Source: Streptomyces exfoliatus (GTDB lineage Bacteria > Actinomycetota > Actinomycetes > Streptomycetales > Streptomycetaceae). Taken from it: a stretch of 64,000 nucleotides of DNA. Below the pieces are notes generated by a model, which searched no databases, was not told where the DNA came from, and worked only from the letters and a program-made list of their open reading frames with translations. The DNA lies in contig NZ_JNZP01000025.1 of NCBI RefSeq assembly GCF_000725545.1, positions 24,700 to 88,699 of the forward strand, read 5' to 3'. Made by a program: the position numbers and the translations under genes. Position 1 is the first letter of the stretch. Each line of letters opens with the position of its first letter. This document shows, in pieces, positions 39,353-49,713 of the stretch.

Positions 39353-41371
39353 TCAGTCCTCGGGAGTCTCCACGGGGGCGATCTCGATGCCCTTCGTGGT
39401 GTCGACCGTCGGGGTCGCCGAGCCGTTCGCGCTGTTCGTCAGGGCCAGCTCCTTGGGGGAGAGCACCGGCGGACGCGTGGACGGGGTACGGCGGCTGGAG
39501 CCGGTCCAGGCCGGGCGGGCCGGGCGCTTGACGATGGTGGAGAAGATCTCGGCGATCTCCTCCTTGCCCAGCGTCTCCTTCTCCAGAAGGGCGAGGACCA
39601 GGTTGTCGAGGACGTCACGGTTCTCGACGAGGATCTCCCAGGCCTCGTTGTGCGCGGTCTCGATGAGCTTCTTGACCTCTTCGTCGACCAGCGCCGCAAC
39701 CTCTTCCGAGTAGTCGCGCTGGTGCGCCATCTCACGGCCGAGGAACGGCTCGGTGTTGTCGCCACCGAACTTGATGGCGCCGAGACGCTCGGTCATGCCG
39801 TACTGCGTGACCATCGCACGGGCCGTGGCGGTGGCCTTCTCGATGTCGTTCGCCGCGCCCGTGGTCGGGTCGTGGAAGACGAGCTCCTCGGCAGCGCGGC
39901 CGCCCAGCATGTAGGCCAGCTGGTCGAGCATCTCGTTGCGCGTGGTCGAGTACTTGTCCTCGTCCGGCAGGACCATCGTGTAGCCCAGGGCACGGCCGCG
40001 GGACAGGATGGTGATCTTGTGGACGGGGTCGGAGTTCGGCGAGGCCGCCGCCACCAGGGCGTGTCCGCCCTCGTGGTACGCGGTGATCTTCTTCTCCTTG
40101 TCCGACATGATCCGGGTCCGCTTCTGCGGGCCCGCGACCACACGGTCGATCGCCTCGTCCAGCGAGTGGTTGTCGATCAGCTTCTTGTCCGAACGGGCGG
40201 TGAGGAGCGCCGCCTCGTTGAGGACGTTGGAGAGGTCCGCGCCGGTGAAGCCGGGGGTGCGTCGGGCGACGGCGCCGAGGTCGACGTCCGGGGCGACCGG
40301 CTTGCCCTTCTGGTGGACCTTGAGGATCTCCAGGCGGCCCAGCATGTCCGGACGGTCGACGGCGATCTGCCGGTCGAAGCGGCCGGGGCGCAGGAGCGCC
40401 GGGTCGAGGATGTCGGGCCGGTTCGTGGCGGCGATCAGGATGACGCCGCCCTTCACGTCGAATCCGTCCATCTCGACGAGGAGCTGGTTGAGGGTCTGCT
40501 CGCGCTCGTCGTGGCCGCCGCCGAGGCCGGCACCGCGGTGGCGTCCGACGGCGTCGATCTCGTCGACGAAGACGATGGCGGGCGCGTTGGCCTTGGCCTG
40601 TTCGAAGAGGTCGCGGACCCGGGAGGCACCGACGCCGACGAACATCTCGACGAAGTCGGAGCCGGAGATCGAGTAGAAGGGCACGCCGGCCTCGCCGGCG
40701 ACGGCGCGCGCGAGGAGCGTCTTGCCGGTTCCGGGCGGGCCGTAGAGCAGGACGCCCTTGGGGATCTTGGCTCCGACGGCCTGGAACTTCGCGGGCTCCT
40801 GGAGGAATTCCTTGATCTCGTGGAGTTCCTCGACGGCCTCGTCCGAGCCGGCGACGTCGGCGAAGGTGGTCTTCGGCGTGTCCTTGGTGATCAGCTTCGC
40901 CTTGGACTTGCCGAACTGCATGACGCGGGAGCCGCCGCCCTGCATCTGGTTCATCAGGAAGAGGAAGACGACCACGATGAGGACGAAGGGCAGGAGGGAG
41001 AGCAGGATCGAGACGAAGGGCGACTGCTTCGTCGGGGAGACGGTGTAGCCCTTCTCGATCTGCCCGGCCTCGAACTTCTCCTGGAGCTTGTCGGCGATGT
41101 CCACGCCCTGGCTGCCGATGTAGCTGGCCTGGACCTTGCTGCTCTTGTCGATCTTCTGGCCGTCGATGAGCTCGATCTTGATGATCTGCTCGTCACCGGT
41201 GGTGACCTTTGCCTGCTTGACCTGGTTCTTGTCGATCGCCTGGACGACCTTGCCGGTGTCCACCGTCTTGTAGCCCTCGGACGAGCCGACGACCTGCATC
41301 AGCACGACCACGGCGAGGACGGCCAGCACGATCCACATGACCGGCCCACGGAAGTATCGCTTCACGTCCAT
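39353..41371 (-). CDS. ftsH: ATP-dependent zinc metalloprotease FtsH
   Basis: This is a 672-residue membrane-anchored AAA protease that degrades misfolded membrane proteins and some regulators. Membrane helices are at about 11-27 and 119-140. Walker A GPPGTGKT is at 211-218 and the second region of homology follows. The zinc motif HEGGH is at 433-437. The C-terminus has a Pro/Thr-rich tail. Upstream of the ATG is a hairpin with a Shine-Dalgarno on its far side (see the separate entry). Confidence 0.97.
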   Translation of the reverse strand: MDVKRYFRGPVMWIVLAVLAVVVLMQVVGSSEGYKTVDTGKVVQAIDKNQVKQAKVTTGDEQIIKIELIDGQKIDKSSKVQASYIGSQGVDIADKLQEKFEAGQIEKGYTVSPTKQSPFVSILLSLLPFVLIVVVFLFLMNQMQGGGSRVMQFGKSKAKLITKDTPKTTFADVAGSDEAVEELHEIKEFLQEPAKFQAVGAKIPKGVLLYGPPGTGKTLLARAVAGEAGVPFYSISGSDFVEMFVGVGASRVRDLFEQAKANAPAIVFVDEIDAVGRHRGAGLGGGHDEREQTLNQLLVEMDGFDVKGGVILIAATNRPDILDPALLRPGRFDRQIAVDRPDMLGRLEILKVHQKGKPVAPDVDLGAVARRTPGFTGADLSNVLNEAALLTARSDKKLIDNHSLDEAIDRVVAGPQKRTRIMSDKEKKITAYHEGGHALVAAASPNSDPVHKITILSRGRALGYTMVLPDEDKYSTTRNEMLDQLAYMLGGRAAEELVFHDPTTGAANDIEKATATARAMVTQYGMTERLGAIKFGGDNTEPFLGREMAHQRDYSEEVAALVDEEVKKLIETAHNEAWEILVENRDVLDNLVLALLEKETLGKEEIAEIFSTIVKRPARPAWTGSSRRTPSTRPPVLSPKELALTNSANGSATPTVDTTKGIEIAPVETPED

Positions 41372-41376
41372 CCATA

Positions 41377-41404
41377 CGGAGCGAGAACGCTCCGTCCCTC
41401 CTGC
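41377..41404 (-). promoter_or_regulatory. Hairpin-bridged ribosome binding site of ftsH
   Basis: Reading the minus strand, AGGAGGG (41402 to 41396) is followed by one base. A perfect 7 bp hairpin CGGAGCG-TTCT-CGCTCCG (41394-41377) comes next, then 5 bases and the ATG. The linear spacing of about 24 bases is too long. Folding of the hairpin would cut the effective spacing to about 6. Confidence 0.55.
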
Positions 41405-41483
41405 CCGTAGGAAAATGCTGCTGTGAGAGCTGCAGTGTGAAAAAGCTGTTCTTCGGACGGTACCTCAGCATCGACGCCGACGA

Positions 41484-41516
41484 CCGCCTTCCCGTGGTTC
41501 AACGGGGGGAAGGCGG
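41484..41516 (-). terminator. Hairpin after hpt
   Basis: CCGCCTTCCC (41484-41493) pairs with GGGAAGGCGG (41507-41516), 27 bases beyond the hpt stop on the minus strand. There is no U run. Confidence 0.5.
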
Positions 41517-41542
41517 CCGGGGTTCCCCGTACGGGCGGATGT

Positions 41543-42097
41543 TCAGCCGCCGTAGACGTGCGGGGCGAGCGTGCCGACGAACGGAAGGTTCCGGTACTTC
41601 TCGGCGTAGTCGAGGCCGTAGCCGACGACGAACTCGTTGGGGATGTCGAAGCCGATCCACTTGACGTCGATCGCGACCTTGGCGGCCTCGGGCTTGCGCA
41701 GGAGCGTGCACACCTCGAGGGAGGCGGGCTCGCGCGAGCCGAGGTTCGAGAGCAGCCAGGACAGCGTCAGGCCGGAGTCGATGATGTCCTCGACGATCAG
41801 GACGTGCTTGCCCTTGATGTCGGTGTCGAGGTCCTTGAGGATGCGGACGACGCCCGAGGACTGGGTGCCGGCGCCGTAGGAGGAGACGGCCATCCAGTCC
41901 ATGGTGACGGGGGTGGAAAGGGCGCGAGCCAGATCCGCCATCACCATCACGGCGCCCTTGAGGACGCCGACGATGAGCAGGTCCTTGCCCGCGTATTCCG
42001 CGTCGATCTTCGCGGCCAGCTCTGCCAGCTTGGCGTCGATCTCTTCCTTGGTGATGAGCACCGACTGGAGGTCGGTGCCCATGTCCTTCTCGTTCAC
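41543..42097 (-). CDS. hpt: Hypoxanthine phosphoribosyltransferase
   Basis: This is a 184-residue purine salvage enzyme that makes IMP/GMP from the bases and PRPP. The PRPP-binding motif [18 protein letters not shown] is clear. The flexible loop [11 protein letters not shown] and the C-terminal [18 protein letters not shown] are typical. I chose the GTG at 42097 (GAAAG about 9 bases upstream); an ATG at 42082, preceded by GAGAAGGA, is an equal alternative. It follows tilS by 26 bases, as is common in bacteria. Confidence 0.95.
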   Translation of the reverse strand: MNEKDMGTDLQSVLITKEEIDAKLAELAAKIDAEYAGKDLLIVGVLKGAVMVMADLARALSTPVTMDWMAVSSYGAGTQSSGVVRILKDLDTDIKGKHVLIVEDIIDSGLTLSWLLSNLGSREPASLEVCTLLRKPEAAKVAIDVKWIGFDIPNEFVVGYGLDYAEKYRNLPFVGTLAPHVYGG

Positions 42098-42123
42098 CCG
42101 GGTCACTTTCGTTGCAGCGTGCG

Positions 42124-43122
42124 TCAGCCTTGCCGGATGACCAGTCTGCCACCCTGCCGACGGGCTTCGACGCGACCGGGCAGGTTGATGGCCCCTTGGC
42201 CGCGCCAGCCGGTGATGAGCCGGTCGACTTCTTCGATGTGCCGGGCGAAGAGCGAGCCGGCGGGCGCGCCCTCGGCGATGACGGCGCGGCGCAGGACGCG
42301 GCGGCGTACGGCGGGGGGCAGGCCGAAGAGCTTGGCGCATTCGAGGGCGCCCGCCTCGTCGCGTACGGAGGTCTCGGCGTCGGCGGCCCAGGTGTCGAGG
42401 GCGTCGGCGTCGTCGCGGGAGAGCTGGGCCGTTCGGGCGAGGGCTTCGACGACGCCTTTGCCGAGGGCCTTCTCGAGGGCGGGGAGGCCTTCGTGGCGGA
42501 GCCGGGAGCGGGTGTAGGCGGGGTCGCTGTTGTGGGGGTCGTCCCAGACGGCGAGTTCCTGTGCGACGCAGGCCTTGCGGACGGTCTGGCGGTCGAGCTG
42601 GAGGAAGGGGCGCCGGTAGCGTCCGGCGGCGCCGGAGACGGCGGCCATGCCGGAGAGCGAGCGGATGCCGGAGCCGCGGGCGAGGCCGAGCAGGACGGTT
42701 TCGGCCTGGTCGTCGCGGGTGTGGCCGAGGAGGACCGCGGCGGCTCCGTGGCGTTCGGCTGCGGCGTCGAGGGCCGCGTACCGGGCGTCGCGGGCGGCGG
42801 CCTCGGGGCCTCCTTCGCGGCCGACGGTGACGGCGACGGCCTCGACGGGGGTGAGGCCGAGGGCGGTCATGCGTCCGGCGACGTCGTCGGCGCGGGTGTC
42901 GGAGCCGTGCTGGAGTCCGTGGTCGACGGTGATGCCGCCGGCGCGCAGGGGGAGTTTGCGGGCCTCGAAGGCGAGGGCGGAGGCGAGCGCCATCGAGTCG
43001 GCGCCTCCGGAGCAGGCGACGAGCACGAGCGGTTCGTCGCCGGTGGTGTGTTCGGTGAGGACGTCGTGGAGTACGCGGCGGACCGCCAGGCGTATCGCCG
43101 CGACCGCAGGATGGGGACCCAT
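42124..43122 (-). CDS. tilS: tRNA(Ile)-lysidine synthase
   Basis: This is a 332-residue enzyme that turns C34 of the AUA-reading tRNA-Ile into lysidine. The PP-loop ATP motif SGGADSMAL is at about residues 39-47. [21 protein letters not shown] is the family-specific segment, split here. It stands upstream of hpt and ftsH, an order conserved in many bacteria. Confidence 0.95.
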   Translation of the reverse strand: MGPHPAVAAIRLAVRRVLHDVLTEHTTGDEPLVLVACSGGADSMALASALAFEARKLPLRAGGITVDHGLQHGSDTRADDVAGRMTALGLTPVEAVAVTVGREGGPEAAARDARYAALDAAAERHGAAAVLLGHTRDDQAETVLLGLARGSGIRSLSGMAAVSGAAGRYRRPFLQLDRQTVRKACVAQELAVWDDPHNSDPAYTRSRLRHEGLPALEKALGKGVVEALARTAQLSRDDADALDTWAADAETSVRDEAGALECAKLFGLPPAVRRRVLRRAVIAEGAPAGSLFARHIEEVDRLITGWRGQGAINLPGRVEARRQGGRLVIRQG

Positions 43123-43330
43123 GTCCGGTGCCCTTCGTGATGGGGGTGGGGTGCCTCGGTCGGAGTCTTAACGGTCGGAAAGGGGGGTTCGGTCACTCAG
43201 AGTGCGTCGATGGTGACAGAAACCCGGCCGTTACCCGAGCATTGCACGCCTCACCCCATGCTCAGGGTCCCTCGGATGGGTGATTGGTGGGCTGTTCCGA
43301 CGTGTCCCCGTGTCGTCTGCCGCACCCGTC

Positions 43331-44470
43331 TCAGGAGTCTGCCTTACGGTGCACCCTCGCGATCCAGTCGGCGGGGGCGGCGATCTCGGTCTTGGTGGGA
43401 AGCGTGTTGGGGGAGGTCCACACGCGGTTGAAGCCGTCCATGCCGACCTGGTCGACGACGGCGCGTACGAAGCGCTCGCCGTCGCGGTACTGGCGGAGCT
43501 TGGCGTCGAGTCCGAGGAGCTTGCGGAGGGCGAGGTCGAGGCGGGAGGCGCCGCGGGCCCTTCGTGCCTGGAACTTCTCGCGGATCTCGGCGACGGTGGG
43601 GACGACCTGGGGGCCCACGCCGTCCATGACGTAGTCGGCGTGGCCTTCGAGGAGCGACATGACGGCGGTGAGGCGGCCGAGGATCTCGCGCTGTTCGGGG
43701 GTCTGGACGAGTTCGACGAGGGACGGGGAGGGTTCGCCCTCCTCGCCTTCGGGGCGTCCGCCGGCGAGGGCCTGGACGGCTTCGCGGAGGCGTTCGACGA
43801 CGGTGCCGGGGTCGACGTCGGTGGCGGCGAGGAACGACTGGATCTCGCCCTGGAGGTGGTCGCGGAGCCAGGGGACGCCGGTGAACTGGGTGCGGTGGGT
43901 TTCCTCGTGGAGGCAGACCCAGAGGCGGAAGTCGTGCGGGTTGACGTCGAGTTCGCGTTCGACGTGGACGATGTTGGGGGCGACGAGGAGGAGCCGTCCG
44001 CCGCCGTTGGCGCCTGCGGGGAGTTCGCGGGTGGCGGGGGCGAAGGTCTCGTACTGGCCGAGGATGCGGGAGGCCAGGAACGACAGGAGCATGCCGAGTT
44101 CGACGCCGGTGACCTTGCCGCCGACGGCGCCGAGCACGGCGCTGCCGGGGGTGGCGGAGCGGCGTTCCTGCATCTTGCCGATGAGCGGGGTGAGGAGTTC
44201 GCGGAAGCCGGCGACGTTGGCCTTGATCCAGCCGGCCCGGTCGACGACGAGGACGGGGGTGTCGTGCGGTTCCGTGCCCTCGGGGATCATCCGCGTGTAG
44301 GCGCGGACGTGTTCCTCCGAGGCCTTGGCGTGCCTGCGGAGTTCGGCGACGACCTCGCGGGCCTCGTCGCGGCTGACTTCGGGTCCGGGCCGCACGAGGC
44401 GGGTCGCGGTCGCGACCGCGAGGTTCCAGTCGACCATCCCGGATGTGCCTGCGCCACCGATGCTCGTCAT
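43331..44470 (-). CDS. Zincin-like metalloprotease (DUF2342 / F420-associated type)
   Basis: This is a 379-residue protein with the zinc motif HEETH in VCLHEETHRTQF. It belongs to the actinobacterial zincin_2 (DUF2342) group often annotated as a coenzyme F420 biosynthesis-associated protein. No signal peptide is seen, so it is probably cytoplasmic. The substrate is unknown. It lies between dacB and tilS. Confidence 0.85.
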   Translation of the reverse strand: MTSIGGAGTSGMVDWNLAVATATRLVRPGPEVSRDEAREVVAELRRHAKASEEHVRAYTRMIPEGTEPHDTPVLVVDRAGWIKANVAGFRELLTPLIGKMQERRSATPGSAVLGAVGGKVTGVELGMLLSFLASRILGQYETFAPATRELPAGANGGGRLLLVAPNIVHVERELDVNPHDFRLWVCLHEETHRTQFTGVPWLRDHLQGEIQSFLAATDVDPGTVVERLREAVQALAGGRPEGEEGEPSPSLVELVQTPEQREILGRLTAVMSLLEGHADYVMDGVGPQVVPTVAEIREKFQARRARGASRLDLALRKLLGLDAKLRQYRDGERFVRAVVDQVGMDGFNRVWTSPNTLPTKTEIAAPADWIARVHRKADS

Positions 44471-44574
44471 GTGTCAACCGTACGGTCTCGGCGCCTGTTC
44501 GGTGAGGGTTCGGGGCGGGTCGGACACGGGTGGGGTGGGGGCGGCCGGGGGTCCCGCGGGTGGTCGGTGCGTGG

Positions 44575-45978
44575 TCAGCGCTGTCCGGCGAGGGCCGCGG
44601 AGAGGCGGTCGAGGGCGGGCTGCGCCTCGTACGGGGAGAGGGTGCGGCCGGCGAGGAACGCGAAGGCGAGGAGGCGGCCGTCGGCGGTGACGACGGTGCC
44701 GGCGAGCGTGTTGACGCCCGTGAGGGTGCCGGTCTTGGCGCGGACGAGTCCGGCGCCCGCGGTGGCGGGTGCGGTGCCGAAGCGGTCGGCGAGGGTGCCG
44801 GTGAAGCCGCCGACGGGCAGTCCGGTGAGGAGGGGGCGCAGGGCGGGATGCGCGGGGTCGGCCGCCCGGGTGAGGAGGGCGGTGAGGAGGGCGGCGGAGA
44901 CGCGGTCGCGGCGGTCGAGTCCGCTGCCGTCGGCGAAGCGGGCTCCGGCGACGGGGAGGCCGAGCCGGGCGAGTTCGTCATGTACGGCCCTGGCGGCGCC
45001 GTCGAAGCTCGCGGGCTGCTTCCTGGCGAGGGCGGTCTGCCGGGCGAGGGCTTCGGCGAGGTCGTTGTCGCTGTGGGTGAGGGTGCGCTCGACGAGGTCG
45101 TTGAGGGGGGCCGATTCGGTACGGGCGAGGGGGGCGGCCTTCGGGGCGCGGCCGGGTGTGGGCTCGCCGGTGACCTTGGTCCCGGCCTCGGTGAGGAGGG
45201 CGGCGAAGGCTCTGGCGGTGTCGCCCGCCGGGTCGGCGGTGCGGGGTGCGGGGCCGCTGCGGCTGTCGTCGAGGCGGCCCCCGGTGGTCATGAGGGCGAC
45301 GACGGGAGCGATGTTCTCGTTGGGGCCGATGGGGTGGAGCGTGGCGCCCGGGTAGAGGCTCGTGTCGTAGGTGAGGCGTACGGAGGTGTGGCCGCGCTTC
45401 TTCAGGGCCCGTGCGGTGTCGGCTGCGAGGGCCTTCAGGCGGGCCGGGTCGAGGGTCGGGTCGCCGCCGCCGGTGAGGGTGACGGTGCGGCCGTCGGGGG
45501 CCGCGGTGACGGTCGTGGGGATGCGGTGGTCGGGTCCGAGGGCGGAGAGGGCGGCCGCCGCGGTGGCGATCTTGACCGTGGAGGCGGGGGTCATGGGAGT
45601 GCCGGCGCCCTCGCCGTACAGCTGCTCGCCGGTGGCGGTGTCGACGACGGAGGCGGTGCGGAGCGGTCCGAGGCCGGGGTCGGCGAGCAGGGGGACGAGG
45701 AGCGCGGCGAGGTCCGCCGGGCGCCCGCCGGGGGCGGGGGCGTGCAGGGCGGTCAGGACCCCGGGCGCGCTGGGGGCGGGGGCGGGGCGCCGGGGCGGGG
45801 CGGGCGCGGGGGCCGGGGCGTGATGTGCGCCACCCGCCTGCGGGGCGGCGGCGCGGGCCCGCTCGGCCGTACGCTGACCCGAGTCCCACGGACCGGCCGC
45901 GGTCACCGCTACGGCGGCCAGGGCCAGTCCGAGGGCGGCGGAGCCCGCCGTGAGCTGCCACATCCTCGGCTCGGGCAT
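44575..45978 (-). CDS. dacB: D-alanyl-D-alanine carboxypeptidase (PBP4/DacB type)
   Basis: This is a 467-residue secreted class C penicillin-binding protein that trims or cuts peptidoglycan cross-links. An N-terminal signal or anchor is at about residues 8-30. The active-site motifs are STVK (in TPASTVKIATAA), SDN (HSDNDLAE) and KTG (VRAKTGTLTG). A Pro-rich stretch follows the signal. I chose the ATG at 45978; an in-frame ATG at 46023 lies 15 codons upstream. It is divergent from ppa. Confidence 0.92.
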   Translation of the reverse strand: MPEPRMWQLTAGSAALGLALAAVAVTAAGPWDSGQRTAERARAAAPQAGGAHHAPAPAPAPPRRPAPAPSAPGVLTALHAPAPGGRPADLAALLVPLLADPGLGPLRTASVVDTATGEQLYGEGAGTPMTPASTVKIATAAAALSALGPDHRIPTTVTAAPDGRTVTLTGGGDPTLDPARLKALAADTARALKKRGHTSVRLTYDTSLYPGATLHPIGPNENIAPVVALMTTGGRLDDSRSGPAPRTADPAGDTARAFAALLTEAGTKVTGEPTPGRAPKAAPLARTESAPLNDLVERTLTHSDNDLAEALARQTALARKQPASFDGAARAVHDELARLGLPVAGARFADGSGLDRRDRVSAALLTALLTRAADPAHPALRPLLTGLPVGGFTGTLADRFGTAPATAGAGLVRAKTGTLTGVNTLAGTVVTADGRLLAFAFLAGRTLSPYEAQPALDRLSAALAGQR

Positions 45979-46080
45979 TGCTGACCAGCCCCTTTCGCGA
46001 TCACACACATGCGTGAGGGACACTTAATCACCGCGCGTCGTCGCGAGCATTCACTTGTGTTGATTCAGGAGGAGCCACCC

Positions 46081-46572
46081 GTGGAGTTCGACGTTCTCAT
46101 CGAGATCCCGAAGGGATCGCGGAACAAGTACGAGGTCGACCACGAGACGGGTCGCATCCGCCTGGACCGTCGTCTCTTCACGTCGACGGCCTACCCGACC
46201 GACTACGGCTACGTCGAGAACACCCTCGGCGAGGACGGTGACCCGCTGGACGCGCTCGTCATCCTCGACGAGCCCACGTTCCCGGGCTGCCTGATCAAGT
46301 GCCGCGCCATCGGCATGTTCCGCATGACGGACGAGGCGGGCGGCGACGACAAGCTGCTGTGCGTCCCGGCCACGGACCCGCGCATGGAGCACCTGCGGGA
46401 CATCCACCACGTCGCGGAGTTCGACCGCCTGGAGATCCAGCACTTCTTCGAGGTCTACAAGGACCTGGAGCCGGGCAAGTCGGTCGAGGGTGCCGACTGG
46501 GTCGGCCGCGCCGAGGCCGAGGAAGAGATCGAGAAGTCGTACGCGCGCGCCAAGGAGCAGGGCGGTCACTGA
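46081..46572 (+). CDS. ppa: Inorganic pyrophosphatase
   Basis: This is a 163-residue soluble family I enzyme that hydrolyses pyrophosphate and pulls biosynthetic reactions forward. The metal-binding signature [10 protein letters not shown] is at about residues 50-59. The GTG start follows AGGAGGAG by a good distance. It ends at a clear terminator. Confidence 0.97.
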   Translation: MEFDVLIEIPKGSRNKYEVDHETGRIRLDRRLFTSTAYPTDYGYVENTLGEDGDPLDALVILDEPTFPGCLIKCRAIGMFRMTDEAGGDDKLLCVPATDPRMEHLRDIHHVAEFDRLEIQHFFEVYKDLEPGKSVEGADWVGRAEAEEEIEKSYARAKEQGGH

Positions 46573-46594
46573 GCCCCCCGTTCCGATCGTGTGA

Positions 46595-46628
46595 AAAGGC
46601 GGTGCACCTCTTGGGGTGCACCGCCTTT
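46595..46628 (+). terminator. ppa terminator
   Basis: A perfect 14 bp stem (46595-46608 with 46615-46628), including AAA/TTT ends, 22 bases after the ppa stop codon. Confidence 0.85.
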
Positions 46629-46689
46629 CGCACGTCCGTCGCATGCCCATACTGGAATCCACGATTCCCTGGGGAGTGAGGCGGACAGA

Positions 46690-48360
46690 GTGGTGGCGGA
46701 GCCGGACGGCTCGAAGAACGGTCCGGAAGAGGCTCCGGAGGACCGGAAGCCGCAGTCGGACGAGGCGCGGAGCGCGTTCGTGCCGCCGGCCGGCGTGGAG
46801 CAGCCCGCGCCGCCGGAGGAGGAGCATCCGACCTCCGAGTTCGCCCTCCCTCCAGGACTCACGACGGAGCCGCCGGCCGAGCCGGAGGGTTCGGCGTTCG
46901 CGACGCCCGCGACCTACTCGGCCAAGAACTCGCCGCCCGCCTTCACCCCGGCGTACGGGGTGCCGCTGGTGCGGATGTCGCAGGACGCGCCGTGGCAGGA
47001 CCGGATGCGGACCATGCTGCGGCTGCCGGTGGGTGAGCGGCCGGTGCCGGAGGCGCCGCGCAAGGAGGACGAGTCGGGTCCTTCGGTGCCGCGTGTGCTC
47101 GACCTGACGCTGCGCATCGGCGAGCTGCTGCTGGCGGGCGGGGAGGGCGCGGAGGACGTCGAGGCGGCGATGTTCGCCATCTGCCGTTCGTACGGTCTCG
47201 ACCGGGTCGAGCCGACGGTGACCTTCACCCTGTTGGCCGTCACGTACCAGCCGTCCCTCGTGGACGATCCGATCACGGCGAACCGGACGGTACGGCGCCG
47301 GGGAACGGACTACACGCGGCTCGCGGCGGTGTACACGCTGCTCGCCGACATCAACGCGCAGGCCCACGAGGTGACGCCCGAGGAGGCCTACCGGCGGCTC
47401 GCGGAGATACGGCGCAACCGGCACCCGTACCCGGGCTGGGTGCTCACGTCGGCGGCCGGGGTGCTGGCCGGTGCGGCCTCGGTGCTCCTCGGCGGCGATA
47501 CGACGGTCTTCTTCGTGGCGGCGCTCGGCGCGGTGCTCGGTGACCGGCTGGCGTGGTTCTGCGCGGGGCGCGGGCTGCCGGAGTTCTACCAGTTCCTGGT
47601 GGCGGCGATGCCGCCGGCGGCGATGGGTGTGCTCCTGACGCTGCTGCACGCGGATCTGCGGCCGTCGGCGGTGATCACGGGTGGCCTGTTCGCGCTGATC
47701 CCGGGGCGGGCGCTCGTGGCGGCGGTGCAGGACGGTCTGACCGGTTTCTACATCACGGCGTCGGCCAGACTCCTGGAGGTCGCGTACTTCTTCGTCGCGA
47801 TCGTGGTGGGTGTGCTGTCGGTGCTCTACATCGCCGTGCAGTTCGACGCGCAGCTCAATCCCGAGGGTGCGCTGCGGGCGGTGGAGCGGCCGGTGACGCA
47901 GATCCTGGCGTCGATGGTGCTGTGCGCGACCTTCGCGATCCTGTTGCAGCAGTCGCGGTCGACGGTGCTGTTCGCGACCCTGAACGGCGGGGTGGCGTGG
48001 GTGATCTACGCGTCGATCGCGGTGACCGCGGAGGGCTCCGCGGTGATGGCGACGGCGGTGGCGGCGGGTCTGGTGGGGCTCTTCGGGCAGCTGATCGCCC
48101 GCTACCACCACACGTCGTCGCTGCCGTACGTGACGGCGGCGATCGGCCCGCTGCTGCCCGGTTCCGCGACGTACTTCGGGGTGCTCGCGATCGCCCAGAA
48201 CAACCTGGACCAGGGCTTCGCGTCGCTGGCGAAGGCGGCGGCCCTGGCCCTGGCGATCGCGATCGGGGTGAACCTGGGAGGCGAGCTGGCCCGCCTCTTC
48301 ATGCAGGCCCCGGGCGCGGCCGCGGCGCGGCGTGCGGCGAAGCGCACCCGGGGGTTCTGA
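46690..48360 (+). CDS. Threonine/serine exporter family protein (ThrE type)
   Basis: This is a 556-residue membrane protein. A ~135-residue hydrophilic N-terminus is followed by the DUF1212 (ThrE) domain, with ELLLAGGEGAEDVEAAMFAICRSYGLDRVE and four to five helices. The second half (DUF3815) has about five more helices. Family knowledge: Corynebacterium ThrE exports threonine and serine. The GTG start at 46690 is preceded by GAGG at 8 bases. Role by homology only. Confidence 0.85.
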   Translation: MVAEPDGSKNGPEEAPEDRKPQSDEARSAFVPPAGVEQPAPPEEEHPTSEFALPPGLTTEPPAEPEGSAFATPATYSAKNSPPAFTPAYGVPLVRMSQDAPWQDRMRTMLRLPVGERPVPEAPRKEDESGPSVPRVLDLTLRIGELLLAGGEGAEDVEAAMFAICRSYGLDRVEPTVTFTLLAVTYQPSLVDDPITANRTVRRRGTDYTRLAAVYTLLADINAQAHEVTPEEAYRRLAEIRRNRHPYPGWVLTSAAGVLAGAASVLLGGDTTVFFVAALGAVLGDRLAWFCAGRGLPEFYQFLVAAMPPAAMGVLLTLLHADLRPSAVITGGLFALIPGRALVAAVQDGLTGFYITASARLLEVAYFFVAIVVGVLSVLYIAVQFDAQLNPEGALRAVERPVTQILASMVLCATFAILLQQSRSTVLFATLNGGVAWVIYASIAVTAEGSAVMATAVAAGLVGLFGQLIARYHHTSSLPYVTAAIGPLLPGSATYFGVLAIAQNNLDQGFASLAKAAALALAIAIGVNLGGELARLFMQAPGAAAARRAAKRTRGF

Positions 48361-48390
48361 GGGCTTTCTCTGGGCGCCGGCCCGTGGACC

Positions 48391-49092
48391 TCAGCGCTTG
48401 GCGTGGCGGCCGCGGGGGTTCTGGGGGTTGGCGGTGCCGGGGGCGTCGTGGTCGCCCCGCGTCTGCTCCTTCTTGGACTGGGAGCGGGCCCTGAGGAACT
48501 CGATCACGATCGGGATCACGGAGATCAGGACGATGCCGATGAGGATCATCTCGATGTGCCTGTGCACGAAGTCGATCTTGCCGAGGGAGGCGCCGAGCAG
48601 GGTCACGCCCGCGCCCCACAGCACGCCGCCGATGATGTTGAACGTGATGAACGAGCGGTAGTTCATGCGGCTGACGCCGGCGATGATCGGCGTGAACGTC
48701 CGCACGATGGGGACGAAGCGGGCCAGGATCAGCGACTTCGGGCCGTGCTTCTCGAAGAACTCGTGGGCCTTCTCGACGTTCTCCTGCTTGAAGAGCTTCG
48801 AGTCGGGCCGCTTGAAGAGGGCCGGGCCCACCTTCCGGCCGAAGAGGTAGCCGACCTGGTCGCCGATGATCGCGGCGGCCACGATCAGGGTGCAGACCAT
48901 CCACAGCGGCTGGTCGAGCTTTCCTGTGGTGACGAGCAGGCCGGTGGTGAAGAGCAGCGAGTCGCCGGGCAGGAAGAAGCCGATGAGGAGTCCGGACTCG
49001 GCGAAGACGATGACGAGGACACCGATCAGACCAAAGGTCTGGATCAGATAGTCCGGGTCCAGCCAGCTCGGTCCGAGGGCAAGCGTGTTCAC
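48391..49092 (-). CDS. DedA-family membrane protein
   Basis: This is a 233-residue DedA/VTT protein, a lipid scramblase-like family. FAESGLLIGFFLPGDSLLFTTG near the N-terminus and FEKHGPKSLILARFVPIVRTF (the conserved E/G and R-F-x-P-x-x-R pattern) are hallmarks. About four membrane helices are present. The C-terminus is basic. The GTG start has AGGAG upstream. Confidence 0.92.
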   Translation of the reverse strand: MNTLALGPSWLDPDYLIQTFGLIGVLVIVFAESGLLIGFFLPGDSLLFTTGLLVTTGKLDQPLWMVCTLIVAAAIIGDQVGYLFGRKVGPALFKRPDSKLFKQENVEKAHEFFEKHGPKSLILARFVPIVRTFTPIIAGVSRMNYRSFITFNIIGGVLWGAGVTLLGASLGKIDFVHRHIEMILIGIVLISVIPIVIEFLRARSQSKKEQTRGDHDAPGTANPQNPRGRHAKR

Positions 49093-49243
49093 GGGTTCCG
49101 GGCTCCTGCGGTCGGTGGGGGCATGGGGGACGGGCTGGCCCCAAGCTATCAACGCGAGCGGAACGCCCCCGGTTCCACCCGGGGTCCACGGGATGCGGAC
49201 GGGCCGTCCGCCCCTGAGGCTGGGGGTCAGGAGGTGTATGCCG

Positions 49244-49612
49244 ATGGGCATCGAGGAGTACGGAGGCGGCCAGGGGCCGCATCCCGACGTGCTGGTCGTG
49301 ACGACGAACGACGTGCCGGGGTTCGAGGTCCGGCAGGTGATCGGCGAGGTCTTCGGCCTCACCGTCCGTTCCCGTCACCTGGGCAGTCAGATCGGCGCCG
49401 GTCTGAAGTCGATGATCGGCGGGGAGCTGAAGGGCCTGACGAAGACCCTGGTGGAGACCCGCAACCAGGCGATGGAACGCCTGGTGGAGCAGGCTCAGGC
49501 GCGCGGCGCGAACGCGGTGCTGATGTTCCGCTTCGACGTGACGGAGGCGGCGGACGTGGGCACGGAGGTCTGCGCGTACGGCACGGCGGTGGTCATCGCG
49601 CCACGCGCCTGA
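49244..49612 (+). CDS. YbjQ-family (UPF0145) protein
   Basis: This is a 122-residue protein of the heavy-metal-binding-like UPF0145 family. It has VTTNDVPGFEVRQVIGEVFG at the start, then ARGANAVLMFRFD and AYGTAVVI. The subunits are known to form pentamers in structures, with no settled function. AGGAGG lies 9 bases before this ATG; another ATG is two codons upstream. Confidence 0.88.
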   Translation: MGIEEYGGGQGPHPDVLVVTTNDVPGFEVRQVIGEVFGLTVRSRHLGSQIGAGLKSMIGGELKGLTKTLVETRNQAMERLVEQAQARGANAVLMFRFDVTEAADVGTEVCAYGTAVVIAPRA

Positions 49613-49713
49613 ACCGGACGGCGGGGATCGGACTCTTCGGGGCCGGTCCGGTTCGTGTGGCGGCCTGACGCGTCGTGAGGTGCACGTCCGTTCGGTCCCG
49701 GTCTCGGGGTGTT

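Noticed and set aside
49675..49713. Upstream start for the ClC-like gene at 49675
   Set aside because: The extra 13 residues are Arg/Ser-rich with no ribosome site. The ATG at 49714 fits better, though a GTG further on is also possible.
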